NCBI GenBank assembly: GCA_964526325.1
Contig: CAZGKM010000007.1
Location: 1 to 58,217 of the forward strand
Direction: 5' to 3'
DNA length: 58,217 nt
DNA from: JACPHD01 sp964526325
GTDB taxonomy: Bacteria; Patescibacteriota; Patescibacteriia; Patescibacteriales; GWC2-42-12
Each line of letters starts with the position of its first letter. Position 1 is the stretch's first letter. The notes under the pieces are model-generated. The model was not told the DNA's origin. It did not search any database and saw only the letters and a list, made by a program, of their open reading frames with translations. This document shows positions 44,001 through 51,312 of the stretch, in pieces. A program made the position numbers and the translations under genes.

Positions 44001-44195
44001 TGTCAAATCAATATCATAACTGGTCGGATTATATAATTCTATAAATTCATTATTCGCGGCGCCGGATTGTCCGTACATTATTTGGCTTATCATAACATTG
44101 CTATTAGAGCTACTTGCGTTTTTTTGCTCATAAAAAAATCCCGCGCATATAAGCGCCAGGATAAAAATAATTATATGTCCTCCTTGTTTTTTCAT
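41100..44195 (-). CDS. Large surface protein with lamin-tail, PKD and OB-fold domains
   Basis: 1031 residues. N-terminal signal-like hydrophobic segment (about 7-25); LTD domains near 34-150, 240-350, 400-500 and 640-750 (each N-E-(F/W)-(I/V)-E-L-(Y/K)-N); a PKD domain near 540-620 (F-N-W-D-F-G-D-G); two OB-like domains near 795-880 and 895-975; and a C-terminal membrane segment (about 1008-1027) with a KAKKKI tail. Probably anchored in the membrane and displayed. LTDs are common in CPR surface proteins. Two repeat-derived segments are in frame: TLLPAVARDD near 630 and GQPAGQAGSPG near 828. Single gene on the minus strand. Confidence 0.92.
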   Translation of the reverse strand: MKKQGGHIIIFILALICAGFFYEQKNASSSNSNVMISQIMYGQSGAANNEFIELYNPTSYDIDLTEYSLKKKTQTGTESNLISSSKFSGLISAHGFFLIAHPDYKIMVNADSAYSGSSYYISANNTVLLYDAGGNLLDKVGWGTAQDFENQASVDFDNGKSIARKINNGIMQDTDNNAVDFEIKDLPIAHNSASAKLFPDSGQNQDNTATSTPPVEQPVISEDMATSTSSTSQPVNKNNFGDVVINELVSDPADNDNEWIELYNKANREIDLTGWRIEEGSKAKTFLSGVLGSSGSVRYKVIDKPAGSLNNGGDIIILYDASGKIIDQIAYGGWDDGDIKNNAPAAGDPLSLARKFDGYNTYNNFNDFAITLTPTKAASNIIQVEDEVSSEAKANFDFSGDIFISEIVPNPVGDDTKLEFIEIYNAGKREVDLTGWSLSNESNKKVNLEKIATGTVIKAGEYLAFFRPRTKIVLHNDQGQVNLFQPLADKPFMAVDYKNVKEGWSYNLDDFKIKGEWVWSETITPEKMNIIKTINHLPEAEFSLPKEVLAGQPVIFDSSDTYDQDDDKLKFNWDFGDGFKNNLANPGHTYLKVGVYKVKLEVSDGQGTTTKEQSVKVVNSFEAMDNVSEITLLPAVARDDSIIINEIFPNPSGADTGNEWVELKNQSSDKINFINWRLENSNGKYKFKNDLWLDSASLYLLTNQVSRLALKNTDDSIRLYNNLDELVDQVEYASAIQGEAYARGANGNWFWTTRLTPADENIISFAGSKSEIVTKALATSGANDYVETTLEKIKELDIGSLVIVKGTVAVEPGILGVQIFYIVGQPAGQAGSPGMQIYNYKKDFPELKVGDYIEVAGELTQTQGEFRVKTKDKNDIKIAGSKQPLQALAVKSDEISEENIGQLIVIAGEITDKKSASLYVDDGSDETFVYIKQSTGISTKSLAAGQKVSVTGVLSKTKTGLRLLPRYQEDIVLTDSAGALEPQVLGEIAEAEEWNLVERDKKLELFKYLLIIAGAVIIVLTGLFIKAKKKI
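41704..41724 (-). repeat. GC palindrome inside the LTD gene
   Basis: cctgcctgtccggcaggctg g, in frame, giving GQPAGQAGSPG in an OB-domain loop. Confidence 0.75.
42275..42314 (-). repeat. tgtcatcgcgag repeat inside the LTD gene
   Basis: tgtcatcgcgagcgaccgca gggagcaaagtaatctcgc, a half-copy of the gtcattgcgag...aatctc element that is complete at 48527-48625. Read as EITLLPAVARDDS at the boundary between the PKD and fourth LTD domains. Confidence 0.75.
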
Positions 44196-44332
44196 AATAA
44201 TATAATGTTGAGCTTATTATAGTTTAACATAATTTTTTAATTCATTAAATTATTAATAGAGCTATTTAGTGCAATCCGCTGCTGTTTAGCATATTTAAAA
44301 CACATAAATTTAATAGATTATTTTTAAATAAA

Positions 44333-44365
44333 AACGCCGGCTATATTTTTAATGGCCGGCTTGGC
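44333..44365 (-). terminator. Terminator of the zinc-ribbon orphan gene
   Basis: Minus strand: gccggc, loop cattaaaaatata, gccggc, then gtttttattt. Confidence 0.85.
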
Positions 44366-44388
44366 GAATTATAATTATCTTTTCGCCT

Positions 44389-44601
44389 TTAAGAAGGATG
44401 ATCGGTAATTTGGCATCGTGACGGCAAATAAATTACCTTTCCGTTTCTTTGGCGGCGAGGCATAGGCGGCGGCAAATAAATTACCTTTCCGTTTCTTTGG
44501 CGAGAAGGAGCTTTTTTTCTTCTGCCGCCATAACCATTGCAGGACCGACATTTTTTACTGCCCGGCTCTTTGCAAAATCTACAACTATAAAATTTCTGCA
44601 T
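44389..44601 (-). CDS. Small Cys-rich protein with a duplicated 16-residue unit
   Basis: 70 residues. C-R-F-C...C-R-S-C-N-G-Y-G-G (about residues 7-26) resembles a DnaJ-type CxxCxGxG zinc site. Then RQRNGKVIYLP occurs twice at a 16-residue spacing. The DNA repeat is 32 bp (44423-44454 and 44471-44502). A strong aaaggagggggg Shine-Dalgarno lies just before the ATG and a terminator follows, so it is very probably expressed. It sits about 80 bp downstream of tRNA-Leu on the same strand. No recognised family. Confidence 0.65.
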   Translation of the reverse strand: MQKFYSCRFCKEPGSKKCRSCNGYGGRRKKAPSRQRNGKVIYLPPPMPRRQRNGKVIYLPSRCQITDHPS

Positions 44602-44681
44602 TCCCCCCCTCCTTTAAAGTTTAAAAAGAACAGCGTAATAAAGACTTATTTCTCTCATTATAAATATATTATTTTATCTGG

Positions 44682-44763
44682 TGCAGACGGAGAGATTTGA
44701 ACTCTCATGGATTGCTCCACTAGCTCCTAAGGCTAGCGCGTATACCAATTCCGCCACGTCTGC
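44682..44763 (-). tRNA. tRNA-Leu(UAG)
   Basis: Minus strand. Acceptor gcagacg/cgtctgc, anticodon stem ctagc/gctag with loop cttagga (anticodon UAG), long class II variable arm, T-loop ttcaaat. The CCA end is encoded (44679-44681), unlike the other tRNAs here. Confidence 0.95.
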
Positions 44764-44773
44764 ATATTTTCTA

Positions 44774-44802
44774 ATTCTTAAATATCCTTGGACTTTTGTC
44801 AA
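44774..44802 (-). promoter_or_regulatory. Promoter of tRNA-Leu
   Basis: Minus strand: TTGACA (44802-44797), 17 nt, AAGAAT (44779-44774), about 11 nt before the tRNA 5' end. Confidence 0.65.
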
Positions 44803-44865
44803 ACCTAGTTTTATTATATCAAAAATTATGCTATCATAATAATATAATTAACTAATAATAAAACT

Positions 44866-45183
44866 ATGGCCAATGAAACAATGGCTAAGACGGGTAATGA
44901 CTCGGATATTGAGCAAAACAAAACCATAGCGGCTTTGTCTTATGTCTCAATCCTTTTTTTAATTCCGCTCTTAGGTAAAAAACGTTCAAAATTTTCTCAA
45001 TTTCATGCCAAACAAGGCCTAATTTTATTCATTGTAAGTTTTATTTGCTATATTCCGGTTTTCGGACAATTATTGGCTTTAGTTCTTATTGTTGTCTCGA
45101 TTATAGGAATTTTAAAATGCCTTGAAGGAGCTTGGTGGAAAATTCCTTACGTCTACGATTTAAGTAAAAAAATTAATCTATAA
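44866..45183 (+). CDS. DUF4870/Tic20-like small membrane protein
   Basis: 105 residues. Polar N-terminus, then I-A-A-L-S-Y-V-S-I-L-F-L-I-P-L-L, the conserved F-x-Q-F-H-A-K-Q-G-L motif near residues 43-52, and two further hydrophobic segments (about 52-86). This layout is typical of the DUF4870/Tic20-like family of unknown function. It precedes ppsA by about 80 bp on the same strand. Confidence 0.8.
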   Translation: MANETMAKTGNDSDIEQNKTIAALSYVSILFLIPLLGKKRSKFSQFHAKQGLILFIVSFICYIPVFGQLLALVLIVVSIIGILKCLEGAWWKIPYVYDLSKKINL

Positions 45184-45261
45184 TTATTCATAAAATTAGT
45201 AATTGGCAACTAACAGCCTTTTTTTGGCTTTTTTGCTAATTTAAAATTTTAAATCTAAAGT

Positions 45262-47643
45262 ATGCCGCAATTCATAAAATTTTTCGAAGAAACCACTATT
45301 AAAGACGTGCCGCAAGTCGGAGGTAAAAACGCATCGCTCGGCGAAATGTATAAAAATTTAGCCGGCCAAGGCATAAAAGTGCCTAACGGCTTCGCCACTA
45401 CGGCCAGTGCTTATAATTATCTTCTGGAGCAAACCCATCTTAAGGAAGATATAAAAAAAGTTTTAAACGGCTTAAATACCAGGGATGTTATCGATTTGGG
45501 TAAGCGAGGCGCCGCGGTTAGGAAATTAATTATCGCCACGGCTTTTCCTGAAGACTTAAGCCAAGAGATTATCCAGGCCTACAAAAAATTATCCCAATTT
45601 TATAAAACCAAAAATTTGCATGTAGCGGTCCGCTCTAGCGCTACGGCCGAAGATTTGCCGGACGCGTCGTTCGCCGGCCAGCAGGAAACTTTTTTAAATA
45701 TCTCCGGCGAAGTTGAGCTGCTTCTCGCGGTTAAAAAATGCATTGCTTCGCTATTCACCAACCGCGCGATTTCCTACCGCGTTGATAAAGGCTTTGATCA
45801 TTTTAAAATCGCTTTATCCGTAGGCATACAAAAAATGATCCGTTCCGACCTGGCGGCTTCCGGCGTTACTTTTACGGTTGATACCGAATCGGGTTTTGCC
45901 AATACGGTTTTAATCAATTCTATTTTTGGACTAGGCGAAAATATCGTCCAGGGCAAAGTCAATCCAGACGAATTTTATGTTTTTAAACCGACTAAAACCA
46001 TTATATCCCATTCAATCTCAAGCAAAAAAATTAAGATGATTTATAGCAACAACCCTAAGCGACCGGTTAAAGACGTTAAAGTGCCTTTAGCCGATCAATG
46101 TCGGCAATCAATAACGGATAAACAGGTTCTGAAACTGGCCGATTGGGCCATGCAAATTGAAAAGCATTATGGCCGGGCCATGGATATAGAATGGGCTTTA
46201 GACGGCAAAGAAAATGAATTATATATCATCCAGGCGCGCCCGGAAACTATCCATTCCGTCCGCGATTACAGCGTGATTGAAGAATATGTTTTAGAAAAAA
46301 AGAGTAAAATAATTTCTACTGGCCGTAGCGTCGGCAACCGCATCGGCGCCGGAATCGCCAATCGGATTATGGATATTTCCGATATCGCCAAATTTAAGCC
46401 TGGCGAAGTCTTAGTTACCGACATGACCGACCCGGACTGGGAGCCGATTATGAAAATCGCCTCGGCTATCGTAACGGATAAAGGCGGCCGTACCTGCCAC
46501 GCGGCCATAGTTTCGCGCGAATTAGGCATTCCTTGCGTCGTCGGCACCAACAATGTCTCAAGAATTATTAAAACCGGACAAGCCATAACTATCAGCTGCG
46601 CCGAAGGCGATATGGGCTTTGTCTATGAAGGCAAACTGCCATTTAAAATAAATAAAACCAGCATTAAAAATCTGGTTAAGCCAAAAACCAAAATAATGAT
46701 GAATATCGGCTCGCCGGACATTGCCTTTCTGTCTTCCTTTATTCCTAACGAAGGCGTTGGTCTGGCGCGTGAAGAATTTATTATTAACGACCAGATTAAA
46801 ATTCATCCTTTGGCATTATTAAATTATTCTAAAATAAAAGATAAAAAGGTTAAAAGAAAAATTGACGAGCTGACGGCCGGTTATAAAGATAAGAAACAAT
46901 ATTTCATTGATAAATTGGCCGAAGGCATAGCCGTTATCGCTGCCGCTTTTTACCCCAAAGACGTAATTATAAGATTTTCTGATTTTAAAACCAATGAATA
47001 CGCCAACCTGATCGGCGGGACCGAATATGAGCCGGTTGAATCTAACCCCATGATCGGCTGGCGCGGAGCCTCACGCTATTATACCCCTCTATTTCAGCCG
47101 GCTTTCGAGCTTGAATGCGCTGCCATAAAAAAAGTTCGCGAGGAAATGAAACTGACTAACTTAAAAGCTATGGTGCCGTTCTGCCGGACGATTAAAGAAG
47201 CCGAAAAAGTTATAAAAATTATAGCGGACAACGGCTTGAGACGTGGCGTAAATAATTTTGAATTATATTGCATGGTAGAAATTCCTTCAAATGTTATTTT
47301 AGCGGATGAATTTGCAAAACTTTATGACGGTTTTTCTATCGGCTCTAACGACCTGACCCAATTAACGCTCGGCGTTGACCGCGACAGTTCGCTGGTCAGC
47401 CAAGTTTACGACGAAAATAACGCGGCTGTAAAAAAACTAATTAGACAAGTGATTGAAGCCGCTAAAAAAACCAAAACTAAAATCGGCATCTGCGGCCAAG
47501 CCCCTTCGGACTTCCCTGAATTTGCCCAATTTTTGGTCGAATGCGGCGTTGACAGTATTTCTTTAAATCCGGATACGGTTATAAAAACCACTCTGGCCAT
47601 ATTGGAAACCGAAAAAAAACTTAATAACAAAAAACCCCTTTAG
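45262..47643 (+). CDS. ppsA: Phosphoenolpyruvate synthase
   Basis: 793 residues. Makes PEP from pyruvate and ATP, or works as a PEP/pyruvate enzyme in central metabolism. ATP-grasp domain with G-G-K-N-A-S-L-G-E-M near residue 21 and R-S-S-A-T-A-E-D-L near 125; swivelling His domain G-G-R-T-C-H-A-A-I-V-S-R-E near 410 (His of T-C-H); PEP-binding barrel with G-S-N-D-L-T-Q near 694 and the catalytic Cys in I-G-I-C-G-Q near 746. Length is normal. A hairpin with a T-run follows at about 47714-47745. Confidence 0.97.
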   Translation: MPQFIKFFEETTIKDVPQVGGKNASLGEMYKNLAGQGIKVPNGFATTASAYNYLLEQTHLKEDIKKVLNGLNTRDVIDLGKRGAAVRKLIIATAFPEDLSQEIIQAYKKLSQFYKTKNLHVAVRSSATAEDLPDASFAGQQETFLNISGEVELLLAVKKCIASLFTNRAISYRVDKGFDHFKIALSVGIQKMIRSDLAASGVTFTVDTESGFANTVLINSIFGLGENIVQGKVNPDEFYVFKPTKTIISHSISSKKIKMIYSNNPKRPVKDVKVPLADQCRQSITDKQVLKLADWAMQIEKHYGRAMDIEWALDGKENELYIIQARPETIHSVRDYSVIEEYVLEKKSKIISTGRSVGNRIGAGIANRIMDISDIAKFKPGEVLVTDMTDPDWEPIMKIASAIVTDKGGRTCHAAIVSRELGIPCVVGTNNVSRIIKTGQAITISCAEGDMGFVYEGKLPFKINKTSIKNLVKPKTKIMMNIGSPDIAFLSSFIPNEGVGLAREEFIINDQIKIHPLALLNYSKIKDKKVKRKIDELTAGYKDKKQYFIDKLAEGIAVIAAAFYPKDVIIRFSDFKTNEYANLIGGTEYEPVESNPMIGWRGASRYYTPLFQPAFELECAAIKKVREEMKLTNLKAMVPFCRTIKEAEKVIKIIADNGLRRGVNNFELYCMVEIPSNVILADEFAKLYDGFSIGSNDLTQLTLGVDRDSSLVSQVYDENNAAVKKLIRQVIEAAKKTKTKIGICGQAPSDFPEFAQFLVECGVDSISLNPDTVIKTTLAILETEKKLNNKKPL

Positions 47644-48127
47644 TAAAAGGGTCGCTCAAAGGGCGGAGGATTTTACAGGCGATCTAGAAAAAATATAAAT
47701 ATTTCCATAAAATAAAAACGTTTATAACAACCGTTTTTATTTTTTTACTTAATCAATTTTGTTATTCCCTGCCTGCCTACCTACCGGCAGGCAGGCAGGG
47801 ATCCAGAAATAAAATAAATTAATAATACTTTTTTATACAATAAAAACTATTATGCTAACAATTAATTTTTTACTAAAATTAGCTTAATTTATATAATAAT
47901 TATTGACAAATAAAAGAAAGTATGATATAGTTATAAAATCATTTTGCACCTTTAAATAATTTTATTATCCTAAAATTGCTGTATTTATTTTCTAAATTGT
48001 CATTCCCGCGACTCGCCCCGTTAAATGCATAGCATATTTAACTGGGGAAGCGGGAATCCAGAAATCAATTAACCGCAGTTTCAGGATAATAAAATTCAAA
48101 CTTAAACAAAAAAACAGGAGGGGAAAA
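47644..48127. other. Repeat-rich intergenic region with a strong promoter
   Basis: About 480 bp. It holds a terminator-like aaaacg/cgttttt hairpin (about 47714-47745), a long GC palindrome ccctgcctgcctacctaccg gcaggcaggcaggg (47767-47800), a consensus promoter (47903-47931), and the compound palindrome gtcattcccgc...gcgggaatccag (47999-48062) with a nested ccccgttaaat/atttaactgggg hairpin in the leader of the next gene. Confidence 0.8.
47903..47931 (+). promoter_or_regulatory. Strong promoter for the 96-residue orphan gene
   Basis: TTGACA (47903-47908), 17 nt, TATAGT (47926-47931), with a TATGA upstream of the -10. Predicts a leader of about 190 nt that contains a stable palindrome. Confidence 0.85.
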
Positions 48128-48418
48128 ATGAAAGAGAAAATTTATCGTATAAGTTTGAGACTATGCATTGCGAGTATTGTTCTTTTTGCCATCACGGCAA
48201 TAGTAAGTGTTATGGCAAATATAAATTTTCTGCTTGTTGTAACAGATAAGCAAGGAATCACTCCAATTTCTGCTCCAATAATATTCTTAGCGTTGACAGT
48301 CGTATTTCTACTGTTGGCGATTTTCTCCAGCGTAAGCGAGAAAAAGGCAGATCCCAATGAAAGTTGGGTAAACCTGAGAAAAATTTTTGACAGGCAAAGG
48401 ATTCCTTTTAAACAATAG
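48128..48418 (+). CDS. Orphan two-segment membrane protein
   Basis: 96 residues. Two hydrophobic segments (about 11-36 and 49-68) separated by a short polar loop, with a basic C-terminus (R-K-I-F-D-R-Q-R). aggagggg lies 5-6 nt before the ATG, one of the strongest Shine-Dalgarno sites in the window. Own promoter and terminator. No recognised family; good expression is likely. Confidence 0.7.
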   Translation: MKEKIYRISLRLCIASIVLFAITAIVSVMANINFLLVVTDKQGITPISAPIIFLALTVVFLLLAIFSSVSEKKADPNESWVNLRKIFDRQRIPFKQ

Positions 48419-48434
48419 GAATCCCAGCCTCACG

Positions 48435-48468
48435 AGCCGCGGCTTTTTACAGCGCGGCTTTCTTTTTT
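48435..48468 (+). terminator. Terminator of the orphan membrane gene
   Basis: agccgcg, loop gctttttacag, cgcggctttcttttt. Confidence 0.85.
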
Positions 48469-48526
48469 ATTTAACCAGCCTAAAATTTGACTAAACTGTT
48501 TTAAAGGGGGAAAATAAAAACATTAC

Positions 48527-48625
48527 TGTCATTGCGAGAAGCCCGTACTCGGGCGACGAAGCAATCTCTGGTTGATATCCGAGTTTATGAGATTGCTTCA
48601 CTCCCTTCGGTCGTTCGCAATGACA
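48527..48625. repeat. Complete gtcattgcgag inverted-repeat element
   Basis: About 99 bp with tgtcattgcga at one end and cgcaatgaca at the other, inner arms gaagcaatctc / gagattgcttc, and a central spacer. It is the classic small palindromic element found dispersed in many bacteria. It ends 10 bp before the lgt start codon. An ORF running through it is not a gene. Confidence 0.85.
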
Positions 48626-48635
48626 ATACAATAAC

Positions 48636-49472
48636 ATGTTCAACTTCCTTCATACTTTTAACCCCTCGCCCATCCTCGCCGCTTTCGGCCCGATCCATTT
48701 TTATTGGTACGGTCTTTTTATCATTTCCGGAATTTTATCCGCCCTAACGGTTTCTCTTTACCTGGCGAAACTCTATAATATTAAAAGCGACATTATTATA
48801 GATTTGGCGTTTTGGCTGATTGTCGGCGGCATCGTCGGCGCGCGCGTTTATGAAATATTTTTAGAACTGCCATATTATCTGGCAAATCCTTTATCAATGT
48901 TAAAAGTCTGGCAGGGCGGGCTAGCCATCCATGGCGCCATTATCGGCGGCTTAATCTCTTTATGGCTGTTCGTGAAAAAATATAGCCTTGATTTTTGGCA
49001 ATTAGCCGGCGTTTTAAGCACGAGCCTGCCCTTAGGGCAAGCGATCGGGCGCTGGGGCAATTACTTTAACCAAGAACTTTTCGGCCTGCCGACTAATCTG
49101 CCCTGGGGCATACCTATAAACCCGATAAATCGGCCTTGGCAATACGCTAATTATGAATATTTTCACCCAACCTTTCTGTATGAATCAATCGGCAATCTCT
49201 TGATTTTTTTAATTTTATTTGCTTTGCATTATTTATTTATTAAAAAAAATAAAATTAATAACGCTTTTTATTTTATACTTTTTACTTTATACTTTTTGCT
49301 TTATTCATGCCTGCGCTTTTCCCTTGAATTCATCCGTTTGGACGCTACTCCGGTTATTTTCGGACTGCGTTTTCCACAGCTGGTTAGCCTTCTCGCCGTA
49401 ATTGCATTTATCTTTTACTTTATTCTAATAATTTGGCGAAAGATAAACCATAATAAAGCCCTTGAAAAATAA
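48636..49472 (+). CDS. lgt: Prolipoprotein diacylglyceryl transferase
   Basis: 278 residues. Membrane enzyme that adds diacylglycerol to lipoprotein Cys. F-H-W-Y-G family opening (I-H-F-Y-W-Y-G-L-F), G-A-R-V-Y near residue 69, H-G-A-I-I-G-G near 93, and the signature G-R-W-G-N-Y-F-N-Q-E-L-F-G near 133-145. About seven membrane segments. Residues about 210-224 (YFILFTLYFLLYS) are encoded by a tandem tttatacttttta repeat inside a membrane segment. A hairpin follows at 49456-49483. Confidence 0.97.
   Translation: MFNFLHTFNPSPILAAFGPIHFYWYGLFIISGILSALTVSLYLAKLYNIKSDIIIDLAFWLIVGGIVGARVYEIFLELPYYLANPLSMLKVWQGGLAIHGAIIGGLISLWLFVKKYSLDFWQLAGVLSTSLPLGQAIGRWGNYFNQELFGLPTNLPWGIPINPINRPWQYANYEYFHPTFLYESIGNLLIFLILFALHYLFIKKNKINNAFYFILFTLYFLLYSCLRFSLEFIRLDATPVIFGLRFPQLVSLLAVIAFIFYFILIIWRKINHNKALEK
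49266..49305 (+). repeat. AT-rich tandem repeat inside lgt
   Basis: tttttattttatac/tttttactttatac/tttttgctttattc, three imperfect copies of a ~14 bp word, in frame within a membrane segment. Confidence 0.6.
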
Positions 49473-49483
49473 AAGGGCTTATG
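49456..49483 (+). terminator. Hairpin at the lgt 3' end
   Basis: agccctt gaaaaata aaagggctt, overlapping the last lgt codons; the T-run is weak, so it may be only partial termination before rpsT. Confidence 0.5.
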
Positions 49484-49535
49484 CTAATATAATTAAGTCT
49501 TATAAAAAATTTTATTAAAAATTAAAATTATTTCT

Positions 49536-49799
49536 ATGCCTAATTCAGCTTCTGCAAAAAAAGAATTACGTAAATCAATTAAACGCAACCAACGCAATTC
49601 AAAAATTGAAAATAACCTGAAAGATTTGATTAAAAAAAGCCGCAAAGCGATTGAAACTAAAGATCCAGGCGCTAAAGAAATGGTAACGAAAACTTTACGT
49701 GCTTTAGATAAAGCGGCCGGCAAAGGCGTTATTAAAAAAAATGCCGGCAACCGCAAAAAGTCAAGATTGAGTAAAAAATTTAACCAAGCTTTTAAATAA
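49536..49799 (+). CDS. rpsT: 30S ribosomal protein S20
   Basis: 87 residues, very basic helical protein that binds 16S rRNA: P-N-S-A-S-A-K-K-E-L-R at the start, K-R-N-Q-R-N near 16, A-A-G-K-G-V-I-K-K-N-A-G-N-R-K-K-S-R-L near 60-79. Normal length. Followed by an unusually long perfect hairpin and a second terminator. Confidence 0.97.
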   Translation: MPNSASAKKELRKSIKRNQRNSKIENNLKDLIKKSRKAIETKDPGAKEMVTKTLRALDKAAGKGVIKKNAGNRKKSRLSKKFNQAFK

Positions 49800-49804
49800 G
49801 TTGT

Positions 49805-49866
49805 CAAAACAAAAAACTGTAAATATATTATAATTTACGATAATAATATTACAGTTTTTTGTTTTG
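49805..49866. terminator. Long perfect inverted repeat after rpsT
   Basis: 18 bp arms caaaacaaaaaactgtaa and ttacagttttttgttttg separated by 26 nt; can terminate in either direction. Confidence 0.75.
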
Positions 49867-49907
49867 AATCGTTCTTTTGAATATAAAACTATATATAGTA
49901 ATACAAC

Positions 49908-49930
49908 ACCCCTCCAATAGGGGTTTTTGT
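49908..49930. terminator. Second terminator between rpsT and holA
   Basis: acccct, loop ccaat, aggggttttt. Placed to serve rpsT (+) and probably holA (-). Confidence 0.8.
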
Positions 49931-49955
49931 ATATCTAAATAATACTGGGTAAAAT

Positions 49956-50990
49956 TTACAGTTTAGCTATCAACATATTCAATCCGGCCAGATAGCTGTT
50001 TAATCCTGACTTAGCTTCAAAATCAATGCGGAAAAGCTGATTTAAAATATCTTTTAAAATAGCCAGGTTGAAATGGCGCGCTTGTTCTATGCCTTTCTGC
50101 GCAACAAAAGGATGAAGTTTCAGTTGGCTGGTAATCTGGCGCTGGCTTAAACCTGATTCAAGCGCTTGCTTTATGGAGAGTAAAATCCTAAATTGCCTGA
50201 CAAACATATTCAATAAATAACCTTCGCTTAATCCAGCCTCGATTTGCTCATCCAAAAGCTTGACGGCTAAAGCTTTATTTTTAACGCTTAGAGCGTCAGT
50301 TAAAGCAAAAATATTTTCGCTAAAATTTCCGCGAACTAAATTTTTAACATCTTCTACCTCTATATCAACGCCGCCCTGAGTCAGTTTGCCGGTCGCTTTA
50401 TAACTGATTAACTTATCAAGTTCATTATTAATCTGCCAACCATCATTGCCGACTAAACCGACCAGCATCTCCGCGGCCTTAACGCTAATTTTACTGCCGC
50501 GTAAAACCGTTTGTTTTTTTACCCAATTGGCAGATTCGGTATTGCTTAACAAATTAAAATTATAAGCGTACTTTTGAGCAGACAAAAATTCAAACAGTTC
50601 GGCTTGTTTTTTATTCAGCGGCTTTTCTTTGCCGCTTGAATCTAAAAGCATGGGCGAAAGCACATTCTTAAATTTTTTTGTTTTAATATTCGACTCCCAA
50701 ACAATAATAATATTATCGTCTTGCTTTTTATTTTTAAAATATTCGCTAAGCTTTTCAAAAATTAATTTATCTTTATTTATAAAAATATCCTCGACAATAA
50801 TTAAGCGCTTTTTCGATAAAAGCGATGACGGACTTATGGCCGCCGTGATTTCTGAAAAAGTCGCTTTGGCGCCATTAATAATATTAAGGCCGCTGCCCAA
50901 TTTATCAACCTCGCGTAAATATTTATCTCTTAATTCGTTTAATTTTAAACGGCTCCTGAAATTATCCTGGCCGTAGAGAAAAATTATCAT
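49956..50990 (-). CDS. holA: DNA polymerase III subunit delta
   Basis: 344 residues. Clamp-loader subunit. Typical opening M-I-I-F-L-Y-G-Q-D-N-F near residues 1-11, L-I-I-V-E-D near 63, and the C-terminal collar domain (A-L-S-V-K-N-K-A-L-A...L-L-N-M-F-V-R-Q-F-R near 245). Matches the family in length. Divergent from the LysW-like gene. Confidence 0.92.
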   Translation of the reverse strand: MIIFLYGQDNFRSRLKLNELRDKYLREVDKLGSGLNIINGAKATFSEITAAISPSSLLSKKRLIIVEDIFINKDKLIFEKLSEYFKNKKQDDNIIIVWESNIKTKKFKNVLSPMLLDSSGKEKPLNKKQAELFEFLSAQKYAYNFNLLSNTESANWVKKQTVLRGSKISVKAAEMLVGLVGNDGWQINNELDKLISYKATGKLTQGGVDIEVEDVKNLVRGNFSENIFALTDALSVKNKALAVKLLDEQIEAGLSEGYLLNMFVRQFRILLSIKQALESGLSQRQITSQLKLHPFVAQKGIEQARHFNLAILKDILNQLFRIDFEAKSGLNSYLAGLNMLIAKL

Positions 50991-51031
50991 GTTATTTTAA
51001 ATTTGTAAGTTTGGTTAAATTTTGCTAATAT

Positions 51032-51037
51032 TATAAT
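51032..51037 (+). promoter_or_regulatory. -10 box of the LysW-like gene
   Basis: Consensus TATAAT, 33 nt before the ATG; the -35 is poor (TTGGTT at 15 nt). Confidence 0.45.
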
Positions 51038-51070
51038 AGGTTAATAACTATTAAAAAACAAGTTCATCTT

Positions 51071-51247
51071 ATGCAAACAACTCAATGCCCTGTCTGTTCG
51101 AGTGATATTATCATTGAAGAAGAATCATCTGAGAAAGATTTAGTCAGCTGCTTAAACTGCGGTACGGAGCTGGAAATCGTTAATCTGCACCCTTTGCAGT
51201 TAAACCCCCTCCAAGAAGAATCAGGGGAAGAAAGCGATAATAATTAA
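51071..51247 (+). CDS. LysW-like zinc-ribbon small protein
   Basis: 58 residues. C-P-V-C at residues 6-9 and C-L-N-C-G at 27-31 form a zinc ribbon, followed by T-E-L-E-I-V-N-L-H-P-L-Q-L, which closely follows the second strand of LysW, the amino-group carrier of the LysW lysine/arginine pathway. The usual C-terminal E-D-W-G-E, whose last Glu carries the substrate, is replaced by G-E-E-S-D-N-N. So it has the fold but not the attachment site. No lysX/argX-like partner is in the window. Not noted by length-filtered gene finders because it is short. Confidence 0.75.
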   Translation: MQTTQCPVCSSDIIIEEESSEKDLVSCLNCGTELEIVNLHPLQLNPLQEESGEESDNN

Positions 51248-51289
51248 GTATTTAATAACCAATTATTTAACTTTAACGCTTCAGAGCAA

Positions 51290-51312
51290 AGCCGTAACGG
51301 CTTTGTTTTATT
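51290..51312. terminator. Terminator between LysW-like gene and murD
   Basis: caaagccg, loop ta, acggctttgtttt; two-sided, T-run on the plus strand. Confidence 0.75.

Noticed and set aside
48532..48747. ORF of 71 residues across the element before lgt
   Set aside because: It is translation of the gtcattgcgag repeat running into lgt in another frame; no ribosome site and no protein-like pattern.
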